Assembly: GCA_035771165.1 (NCBI GenBank)
Contig: JAWNZC010000469.1
Span: forward strand, 1,142,001 to 1,206,000
Direction: 5' to 3'
DNA length: 64,000 bases
DNA from: Paragorgia papillata
Taxonomy: Eukaryota > Cnidaria > Anthozoa > Scleralcyonacea > Coralliidae
A model generated the notes under the pieces. The model was not told where the DNA came from, made no database searches, and saw only the letters and a program-made list of their open reading frames with translations. The translations under genes were made by a program, and so were the position numbers. Every line of letters starts with the position of its first letter. Positions within the stretch are counted from its first letter, which is position 1. Below are positions 54,201 through 64,000 of the stretch, one piece after another.

Positions 54201-54692
54201 GTGTTGTCGCGTGTGACATAGAAAGTGGCAACAGTCATGCGCTTCTTTGTTTCGACAATTGTTTCAATTTTGCCACTTAAAGCGACGGGTGTTGTTGAGC
54301 CAAAAGCGTGTAGTTTGATTTTGGTCGGCTTTAAGATCACAGGTGCGTGTTGGTTGACAGCCTCGTAATCCTGGCGTGAGAGGATGTTGACTGATGCACC
54401 AGAATCAACGAGAACCTTGACCTTCGCTTTTCCTATCTTTACTGTAGAGAAGGGCGTAGACTTAGTGTTATTGGCTTGGTGGAATGTACCTTGTCCGTTC
54501 GCGGCCAGAACGATTTTCGGATGTTTGGACTTAACCGTAAAAACGTGTTCACTAGCACTGTCACTATCTGATGAAGCGTAGTATGAAGAGGAAACAGAAA
54601 CGGCGCTGTTATAGCCATTGCTACGGGCAGATTGCTGCGACTCACGGAGTTTGTTGACACGGCCACGTTGGCGTGAGGTTGTGCCTGGTGTC
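51246..54692 (-). pseudogene. Gypsy pol: protease, RT, RNase H, integrase (frameshifted)
   Basis: Read on the minus strand: protease VDSGASVNILS near 54,400; RT with SKLDLRAGYHQIPL near 53,560 and the catalytic IADDIIVWG near 53,410; RNase H with TVDASPYGLGAIL and TDHKALEILF near 53,000-52,780; integrase zinc finger HQGHQG...CLACQ near 52,350 and core HMDFCGPF, SDNGPPF; then a C-terminal tail rich in D/E and R. At least six frame changes occur (near 54,050, 53,880, 53,480, 53,110, 52,720, 52,400 and 51,950). No chromodomain is seen. With identical LTRs these breaks are surprising. Confidence 0.85.
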
Positions 54693-56211
54693 CAGGGGCG
54701 TACCGAGCGGGGGGGTGTGGGGGGTGCGACACCCCCCCACCTTTTTCGAAAATTGTCGGTAAATTGATATAATATTGATATTGGTCGGTTTTTAAAACCA
54801 GAGTGGTCGGTAAATTTAGCCATTTATGGTGGTAACATCTTACCTTACCATTTGTTGTCAAGTCATTTTCACTTGTATAAAGTTGTATTCGTATGTTAGG
54901 ATTATGTGCTATTTATTAGCGTCTTAGCTAGCGGTACTGATCATGATCTGTGAGTCCGTGATTCATACGAATTATCGAGAGAAAAAAACGCACTGAAAAC
55001 TTGACAGGCCAAATTTACAGCATCAAATATGTAAGCATCGAATCTTACAATTAACTTAAGTAAGGTAAAGAAGACAAGTAATTATTAATTCAGGCCCGTC
55101 GGAAGCGGGAGGACTTGGCAGGTTGCAGCCCCCCCCCCCCAATAATTTGCTAAAAAAAAATTGCAACATTCTTTTGAAGATGAAAAAATCTGTTAGATAT
55201 TGCCCTGGATTTGAACATGATTTTAAGTATCCTTAACTCCAATATAAATATTCTTGATTTCTTGGATATCTTAGGGCGCTTTCCAATTGACAAGGTTAGA
55301 CCGATCAGTCCGGCCAGAATGGACTTGCTTTTGATTAGGACCACATTTTCCAGTAAGACCATCCCAGGTCTCAAATGAATCGTGTTCCATTTACCCGGAC
55401 TGGCCGGTCTAACCGTGTAAATGGAAAGCCCCCATAGTTACTAATGAATCTTAGGCATTGCAAGAGTCACTCAAATTACGTCTTGTTTATTTTTATGTAA
55501 AGTTTGAACTATGCCTGCCGCAAAATGAGCTGAAAACATTCGCTCAAATTGCAGGAAATGGTGTTTCCAAGGCTCTATATTTCAAAAATTTCCGGGGGGG
55601 CATACCCCCGTACCCCCCTATAAATGCGGTCACTAATTCGCATGGCCCCGCCCTATTCAGCCGGCCACCCCAATAATCCAATATGAATTTGCTTCCGACG
55701 GCCCTGAAATTAAACGCCTGTTTTGGCAGTTATGCAATCAGAAGTTTACCTCTAGGTAAGTTGTAACCACTGTAGACTACTAGACTGTAAGTAAGTTGTA
55801 ACCACTGTACATGCACTGTAGTTGTATAACCTAAATTACCTAATCTTTAATTAATAATATACTAGATTATAGAAATAAAAGCTGTAACTTTATTAACTTC
55901 TCTGTCTTAGATTGTATATTGTGTTCTAGTATTAATCTAGTTGTCTATAGCAAAAAAAAAAGGCGCGCAAATATTTGTCCAGGATTCTTTGGAGTTAAGA
56001 CATGTACAAACAAGAACTTTTCAATTTCATCCTCCTGGTGCTTCTAATTTAATAGAGTTTAATAGTTAATACACCTATCGTGATTTCCTCAAAACACCAG
56101 GTTTTACCGCACTTTCATGCGCGAAAGTATGTGATTTTTGCGTGATTTTTTATTGTCGGTAAATTTTGGAACAAACACCCCCCCAGTCGAAATGCCCTCG
56201 GTACGCCACTG
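54693..56211. mobile_element. hAT-type non-autonomous element inside Gypsy
   Basis: Ends CAGGGGCGTACCGAG and, inverted, CAGTGGCGTACCGAG. An 8-bp duplication CTGGTGTC flanks it (54,685-54,692; 56,212-56,219). CAGTGGCG ends with an 8-bp duplication define the hAT superfamily. Removing it rejoins gag and pol in frame. The 1.5 kb interior has no transposase frame. It contains a second inverted-repeat element at 55,091-55,706. Confidence 0.85.
55091..55706. mobile_element. Inverted-repeat element nested in the hAT element
   Basis: TTCAGGCCCGTCGGAAGC at the left is mirrored by GCTTCCGACGGCCCTGAA at the right. ATTAA flanks both sides. It also contains a second inverted pair, CGGTTAGACC-type text near 55,290-55,410 (GACCGATCAGTCCGGCC and GGACTGGCCGGTCT). 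Non-coding; class not identified. Confidence 0.6.
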
Positions 56212-56219
56212 CTGGTGTC

Positions 56220-56992
56220 TGCGTTCGTGTGAAGGCCTTGTCGCGTTGTGGTGTGGACTTGCAAACGCTCTGAAAATGACCAGATTTCCCGCAACCACGA
56301 CATGTTTTTCCTGCGGCAGGGCACGACTTGGGGCCATCTTCATGGGGATAGAAACCACCACAGTAGTAACAGGATTTTATGGCGGTTCGTGAACGGCCTT
56401 GGTTTGGCTTGCGACGTAGTGCATGAATTTGGTCGTGAGAGCCACGATTGGCGGCTTCGATGGCTTGGAGTTGAGAAGTCAATCGTTCTAAACTTCGGCC
56501 ATATTTCAGTAAGTCCTCGAGAGAAATGTCCTCACGGAGCGCTTTACCTCGTACACGACTGGAGGAGCAATGTTCCATTAACTGAACTTTGATTTCGGCA
56601 TCTGAATCGCCAAATTCACACGTCTTGGCCAGTTGACATAGACGGGTATAGTACTGATCGATCGTTTCGCCAGTGCGCTGGATGGTTTGCCGAAAAACGT
56701 GCGTCTCGTACAGTACATTCTTTTTGGGAGCGAAGTAATCGGTCAACTTCTTCACTGCGATTTCATAGTCCTTGTCGTCACCGGTGGACGGTAGTGTCTC
56801 GAAAATGGTGTCTACGGCAGGGCCAGCGAGATATAATAAAAGGCTGCGCTTTCTCGTATCATCCTTGATGTCCATAGCCACGATAAATCGCTGGAATCTC
56901 TTTATCCAGTCTTTCCATCTCTGGCCTGTCGATGAAGGTTCATCATGTGGGTTAAACTGGGGAATGCCTGACAAATCCAAACCAGTAGCCAT
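56220..56992 (-). CDS. Gypsy gag with CCHC zinc knuckles
   Basis: Begins MATGLDLSGIPQFNP right after the primer-binding site. The capsid-type region has WKDWIKRFQRFIVA and ETIDQYYTRLCQLA. Two zinc knuckles lie near the end: a variant C-x2-C...H...C beginning CYYCGGFYPHE, then a regular CRGCGKSGHFQSVC. The frame is intact until the hAT insertion at 56,211 and would continue in frame into protease once the insertion is removed, so gag-pol is one frame. Confidence 0.85.
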
Positions 56993-57006
56993 ATCCTCGT
57001 CGCCAA

Positions 57007-57190
57007 TATTGTGTCTTAACTTTTATTCAACAATCACTTAGTATTTAATCCTCTCGCTCGTAATATCTAAACTCAACTAAAAGGCTTGTCTACAAACTGA
57101 AAACCTATATCTAATACTTAATTAGAAATCACACCATAATCCTTAATCGTGTCCGTTTCCATAATTAGTTAATCACATTAAATCACAACA
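57007..57190 (-). repeat. 5' LTR of the Gypsy element
   Basis: 184 bp, identical by eye to the 3' LTR. TTGGCGACGAGGATATGG follows directly on the minus strand, so the gag ATG lies only about 15 bases from the LTR. Confidence 0.88.
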
Positions 57191-58678
57191 ATTACCACCA
57201 CTATTACCACCACCATTACCACCACTATTACTACCACCATTACCACCACTATTACCACCACCATTACCACCACTATTACCACCACCATTACCACCACCAT
57301 TACCACCACCATTACCACCACCATTACCATTACCACCACAATTACTACCACCACTATTACCACCACCATTACCACCACCACCATTACCACCACTACCACA
57401 CTATTACCACCACCATTACCACCACTATTACCACCACCATTACCACCACTATTACCACCACCACTATTACCACCACCACTATTACCACCACCATTACCAC
57501 CACCACCATTACCACCACTATTACCACCACCATTACCACCACTATTACCACCACCATTACCACCACCATTACCATTACCACCACTATTACTACCACCATT
57601 ACCACCACTATTACCACCACCACCATTACCACCACCACCATTACCACCATTACCACCACTATTACTACCACCATTACCATCACTATTACCACCACCATTA
57701 CCATTACCACCACTATTACTACCACCATTACCACCACTATTACCACCACCATTACCACCACCACCACTACCACCACTATTACCACCACCATTACCACCAC
57801 TATTACCACCACCATTACCACCGCCACCATTACCACCACCTTTACCACCACTATTACCACCACTATTATCACCACCATTACCACCACTATTACCACCACC
57901 ATTACCACCACTATTACCACCACCATTACCACCACTATTACCACCACTATTACCACCACCATTACCACCACCATTACCATTACCACCACTATTACCACCA
58001 CCATTACCACCACTATTACCACCACCATTACCATTACCACCACTATTACTACCACCATTACCACCACTACTATTACCACCACTATTACCACCCCCATTAC
58101 CGCCACCATTACCACCACCTTTACCACCACTATTACCACCACTATTATCACCACCATTACCACCACCATTACCATTACCACCACTATTACTACCACCATT
58201 ACCACCACTATTACCACCACCATTACCACCACCACCATTACCACCACTATTACCACCACCATTACCACCACCATTACCATTACCACCACTATTACTACCA
58301 CCATTACCACGACTATTACCACCACCACTATTACCACCACCATTACCACCACCACCATTACCACCACCACCATTACCACCACTACCACCACTATTACCAC
58401 CACCATTACCACCACTATTACCACCACTATTACCACCACCATTACCATTACCACCACTATTACTACCACCATTACCACCACTATTACCACCACCACTATT
58501 ACCACCACCACTATTACCACCACCACTATTACCACCACCATTACCACCACCACCATTACCACCACTATTACTACCACCATTACCACCACTATTACCACCC
58601 CCATTACCGCCACCATTACCACCACCTTTACCACCACCATTACCACCACTATTACCACCACCATTACCATCATCGTCA
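57191..58678. repeat. ACC/ATT minisatellite, right half
   Basis: About 1.5 kb of the same units as 49,290-50,968, ending CATTTATTGACATAC at the start of unit 4. Minus frames of up to 503 codons (GGNSGGN repeats) are artefacts. Confidence 0.95.
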
Positions 58679-59019
58679 TTTATTGACATACCTTAGTATG
58701 TTATTAAATCAAAAACTCTATTTAATATACAATTAAGAACTACCCTAAGCCAAAATTTAATTATTTACAAGATTAACACTGCTTACACAGTTCATGATTT
58801 AATATTCCTATAAGTAATTGTTGTTTTCTAATATTTTTACAATAAATTACAAAAAAAATGTTAGATCACTAAGGAATTTTGTCAATAATCATGTGAGTAA
58901 ATTAAATGTTTTTCAAATTACTATATAGCTAATCATATTAAAAATTGTCATTCTGTATTCCTGAACTTCTGCATTTTCTAATCTTGTCTTTACACTACTA
59001 AATAACTAAGTATGTTTAA

Positions 59020-59698
59020 GGTGGCTCCATACAGTTTCTAGAAAAATGGAAAATACAAGTTTGAGAGTCTAAAATACGTGCATGAACAATTCGCAAAAAT
59101 AATAAAACTAAATGTTGTGCATAGTTAAATATTCTGACAATCAAAAACTGTTACCAAATAAATAGCAACAGTTGTTGCTATGGCAACAATGACGTTTCAA
59201 AGTGGCTGCCAATTACCCTTCAAACTAATTTAATTTGAAAAACACTTTGGTGACCCCCCATTTTTTTTTCATTAAAACTTTTCTTGAAGTATGAGTAATC
59301 AATAGGCCGATTTTAAAAAAATTCTGTAGAACGAATAATTTTTTCCCCGAAAAAATCATGTTTGTTAATTTTTAAAAAAATTGCATCTACAGAATTTTTT
59401 TTAAATCGGCCTATTGATTACTCATACTTCAAGAAAAGTTTTAATAAAAAAAAAATGGGGGGTCACCAAAGTTTTTTTCGAATTAAATTAGTTTGAAGGG
59501 TAATTGGCAGCCATATTGAAACGCCATTGCTGCCATAGCAACAACTGTTGCTATTGGTTTGGTAACAGTTTTTGATTGTCACACTGTTTAACTATGCATA
59601 ACATTTAGTTTTAGTCTTTTTCCGAATTGTTTATGCACGTGTTTTGGACTCTCAAACTTGTATTTTCCATTTTTCTAGAAACTGTATGGAGCCACCTT
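59020..59698. mobile_element. 679-bp foldback element with TTAA duplication
   Basis: Nearly the whole element is an inverted repeat: it starts GGTGGCTCCATACAGTTTCT and ends with the complement, and inner blocks (GCCAATTACCCTTCAAACTA, AATCAATAGGCCGATTT) are mirrored too. TTAA flanks both sides (59,016-59,019; 59,699-59,702), and unit 3 has the uninterrupted site GTTTAAGTAG. TTAA targets point to the piggyBac superfamily. No transposase. Confidence 0.85.
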
Positions 59699-60248
59699 AA
59701 GTAGTAACAGCTGATATTTTACTTTAAAGATTAATTAACTAACACAACAAAATCTACCTAACTTCTGAGTTTAAAAATAAGCCGTTAAAATGTTGTTTTT
59801 CAACTTCGTAAAAACATATAACAAACTGCGAGAAATGCCTCTTAACAGACTTCAGTTAAAGTCAAATAATTTTCCAAAAGGCTTCTGGAGGAATCGCGTT
59901 TTCCGTTCGCGATATTTTTCAATTGGTGCTCTCCTTTTGAAATTTCTAGATCCGCTCCTAAGAGCTTTATTTTGTGATGTTTTCTGTGTGCTGTTGCACT
60001 GTTTTAAATTTTTGTTAAACTTTCTTTTTCTTTTCTTTTTGTTTTTCTTTACTCTGCAAGAGTTAGAACTGGGATTATATAGAGTAAGGGTTATAAGACA
60101 ACGTTTTAGGGTTGTTTGGGATAAGATTTTGTTCAACGACATGACCTAGGTTCTTTATAAGCGTAAACAATTGAGTGCTGCGTACGTAGTGTTTTGGATA
60201 ATAGTAAAGTGAAAAGGTAGCAAACTGCCGAGATTTCAGAAACGAAAT

Positions 60249-61082
<834 letters not shown>

Positions 61083-62315
61083 CTGCTTCATGAGTATTTC
61101 AGCTGTACACCAACTTTTTAAAAGAATAAAGAATCCCCCGACTGTTTGAACAAGTAGACATGAAAATGTTGGCAATGTCGTCTATTTTGGAAATGCGTTG
61201 AATTTTATCATTTTACCATCTTGAATGATGACGTGAAATGGCTGCAAGCGAAGAGCAGCATGACTACTAGACGTGATTGTTGAAAAAGATTATATTTCGA
61301 TGGCTTCAGACTGACTTTTTCTCATAATAAGAAGCCTAATGACCTTTTGATTTAAAACTGATCTAAGATTAGAGAATTAGGACGAGAGCGAGGGTTAGGA
61401 TTAGTATTGTCACAATGTCACTGTGAGGTTAGTAAACCAATTTCTTGCCTGGTTGTTTTCGTGTTTTATTCAACTCTTTTTCGTCGGTGGATATTCCCAG
61501 TGAGGAGTAAAATCGTCTGGCGTTAGCCCAGAGTAAAATACGTAAGACTTGAGAGTCGAATGCCGCTTAGAAATGGTTAATAGAAAGGTGTGAAAGTTAA
61601 CTTTTTTCCCTCTAAAACGTTTTCCAGTGTAGATTTGTGTTTCCTTCTAGTTCCTTGCATAGCTCTAGTGTCAGTGCTGATAATTGAAAAGTTTTTTTTT
61701 TAACATTTGCAGCGTGTCTGTATCTGCCATCCGGAGAAAAAATAGATTTACCGTAAAAAGTGCAAACTTAATCCAAATTAGAATTTCAGAACTTACTAGA
61801 ACAAATATTTCTTCGCTCCTGAGAACTTTGAACTAATACTTTTCAATACTAAAGAGTAACACCAGGACTGAGGAAAGAACTAAAGAATAAAACACAAATC
61901 TACACCGCAAAATGTTTTAGAAAGGAAAGATGTAATTTTTTTTATAGCTTTTTCCTATCAAGTCACGTCAAATTTCGATGTTCCAGACTTTTAGTTTTAG
62001 ATAAATTTAAAAAAAACCCAAAAACATTAAAACAATCCGATCTAGCAGCCATTGACAGTCATGCTACTATTTAGTTTGACGTCATTTGACGTCATTATTC
62101 AAAATGGCGCCACTCGTGGTGAAATTAGCTTATACTCGCCCATAATCTTTTTGAAAAGTAAATTATTTTTAAATTTCTTACAAGGTATTTTCAAAATAGA
62201 CGAAGACGTTGACAACATTTTGATGCCAACTTGTTCAAATAGTCGGAGATGCCTTTTTGACATTTTCGATTGGATTTTGATATGAGCGTGCGTAATGTGT
62301 TATCAGCGGTATTAC

Positions 62316-62623
62316 TCAGTAAAATACTTCTATTTCAGTTGGAGTAAACTTGAAACTTCCAGCCAGAAGAGATTTGGTTTGTGCAGAGTCAAGTTGGTAT
62401 CCTGGGGGTAATTGATATGAGGAGCCAAGGTTGGAGTATGATCCTCGATTGTGATTGGAGTTATCACTGATGTAGAAATCACAACCTCCAAAGAGTGGTC
62501 CGTAGTTAGGATGGCTGTAGATTGCACGTTGCTTGACGTGAACGTCGCATTTCAATGCAGGTATGTCGTCTTTATTTTTTAACGAAAACAAAAACGAGGA
62601 GTTGGACTCTTTCCAACCTTGAC
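62316..62623 (-). CDS. TLDc gene copy 4, last exon only
   Basis: The 308-nt exon has the acceptor TTTATTTCAG, a start of GQGWKESNSSF and the ending FTPTEIEVFY, equal in length to copy 2's last exon. It is open throughout. Earlier exons lie outside the window, so whether the copy has RING or is intact is unknown. The core FYISDNSNHN and QLPPGYQ is kept. Confidence 0.75.
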
Positions 62624-64000
62624 CTGAAATAAAATGTAAAACATTTACTCCATGTGTTCATCATATTTTCCTTTACTTCATCATTGACTTTAAAAAACAT
62701 TTTAAGCCAAAACAAAGAAAATTTTTAAAACAGTTCTATCATTGAATTATCTTGAATGTACAGTTTTAGCAGAACATTATAATTTTCTACATGTTTGATA
62801 TAAAATACAGAAATATAGAAAAAAAATTCAACTTCTAAAAAGTAAAGTAAGGTTTCATTTGTTTAAAGTGTATATTTACTACTAAATATACTAATATGCT
62901 GTAATTACAATTAAATATACTATTATAATTATTTCTTTCACTACTCTAAATTATTTTATTGTTATAGTCAAAATGGAAATACCTTCCCACTTCTTCTTCT
63001 GTAGTTTGTTGTGTATTACTGTATTTCTGTAGCCACTACCAAAGCATGAGAAATATTTTTGTTGAAAACTGTACATATAAATAGTATAATTTAGCTTTAA
63101 ATGGCATTTATTGATAATACAATGGATATTTATCCCAAATTGATACCAACAGACGAATATACATCAAGAATTGGTGACTTTTATCGCTAGACTTTCCTCA
63201 TGCTTCAGTAGCAGCTACAGAAATACAGTAATACACAACCAACTACAGAAGTGGGAAGGTATTTTCATTTTGACTGCAAATCTAAATTTTTTTTAAATTA
63301 TCATGTGTGGTCCTGATTCAAACTTGAATACTAAACTATCAGGAAGTCACTGCATTTTTCATTTTTACAAAAATATCAATATTTTGGCCTATAATAGAAA
63401 ATACTTTTTATGACTTTTTGAATCTTGTGCTGCAACCTATGCTGTTAACCCATTGCTGCCTTGGATGTCTGAAGGTTTTTCTTTTGATGAGTAAAATCAT
63501 CTGGTATTAGCCAGAGTGAAACAATAAAGGTGTGATTTTGGCTGGCTCAGGTATCCATTAGGTTTGATGTAAAAAGGAAATTGGATGTATTTTATCTGCC
63601 AACAGACTATAAACATATTTCATTTTTGAAAATGTAGAGTACATGACATCAAACTCTTCCACAAAGATAAGATCTCACTCCAGGATCAGGGTGGCATGGT
63701 TACTTAAGCTGGCAGTCTTAGTGCTTGGGAGCAGCTGTGCAAACTATTGTAATTCCTGGGAAAATGATGATAAAGACTTTTTCACAATTACGTATGTTTT
63801 TTATAGCAAGCTTGGACCAGGCCTGGATTAACCAATTTTGGGCCTACAGGCTAAGTGTGACGACACATTTCTAGGGGGGTCCTGGGGCATGGACCCTGGA
63901 ATTTTTTTGAATTTTGGGTCTTTGAAACAGCATTTCCCGCATTTTGAGGACACTTTTGAGCAAAATATAAAAGTTTGAAATCCCATTTTTTTAACAGTGG

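Larger units (their letters stand above)
50969..57190 (-). mobile_element. Ty3/Gypsy LTR retrotransposon, interrupted by a hAT element
   Basis: Full-length on the minus strand: 5' LTR 57,190-57,007, a primer-binding-type sequence TGGCGACGAGG one base after it, gag-pol, a purine tract AAAGGGAGA, and 3' LTR 51,152-50,969. The candidate target duplication ATTAC (50,964-50,968; 57,191-57,195) lies in repeat DNA, so is weak. Pol order is protease, RT, RNase H, integrase, the Ty3/Gypsy order. A 1,519-bp insertion splits it. Element length without the insert is about 4.7 kb. Confidence 0.9.

Noticed and set aside
57178..58689. 503-codon GGN/GGS-rich minus frame
   Set aside because: Same minisatellite artefact; no non-repeat domain or conserved ends.

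Overview
The window reads as nuclear DNA of a cnidarian, most likely an anthozoan such as a stony coral or sea anemone. This is an inference from the intron-bearing RING/B-box and TLDc genes, the DHX16 exons, and the mix of Polinton, Gypsy, hAT, Helitron, non-LTR and foldback elements. No species is claimed.

Bases 1 to about 11,500 are most of a Polinton/Maverick-like integrated dsDNA element. It is compact, AT-rich and intron-free, with about 15 genes packed tightly. The window opens inside a D,D,E integrase on the minus strand. Two plus-strand genes follow, then a long minus-strand train: two small membrane proteins, a 61-residue protein, a penton-like protein, an A32-type packaging ATPase, a putative major capsid protein, an acidic 82-residue protein, a frameshifted membrane protein, an archaeo-eukaryotic primase with a PriCT-2-like tail, a collagen-like fibre, a lectin-like fibre, an acidic-tailed protein and a 66-residue protein. 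No PolB or protease is visible; they may lie left of the window. Start codons abut an AATAAATG-like block, and several genes are followed by AT-rich hairpins. The two fibre genes share the N-terminus MSYYYGY, which suggests a common capsid anchor.

From about 13.4 kb to the end lies a four-unit tandem segmental duplication (starts near 13,435, 21,675, 40,835 and 58,690). Each unit carries, on the minus strand, a gene whose last two exons make a TLDc domain. Copy 2 splices in phase to 560 residues and joins RING, two B-boxes, coiled coil and TLDc. Copy 1 splices to 373 residues and lacks RING and B-boxes. Copy 3 has seven single-base insertions against copy 2. Copy 4 is cut by the window edge. 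Units 2 to 4 start at ACC/ATT minisatellites, and intron 1 of copies 2 and 3 holds a G-rich minisatellite (about 2.4 and 0.4 kb).

Between units 2 and 3 (33.1-40.8 kb) is a patchwork: 5S-derived SINE, a 1.58 kb transposon with 83-bp inverted ends, the C-terminal exons of a broken DHX16 gene, a Helitron Rep fragment, a secreted-protein first exon, LINE and tRNA-SINE debris and a 24-bp minisatellite. Between units 3 and 4 an ACC/ATT minisatellite is split by a Ty3/Gypsy element (50,969-57,190) with seemingly identical 184-bp LTRs. That element is itself interrupted by a 1.5 kb hAT-type element containing a further inverted-repeat element. The frameshifts in this young-looking Gypsy, in TLDc copy 3 and in one Polinton gene raise the possibility of residual assembly indels.
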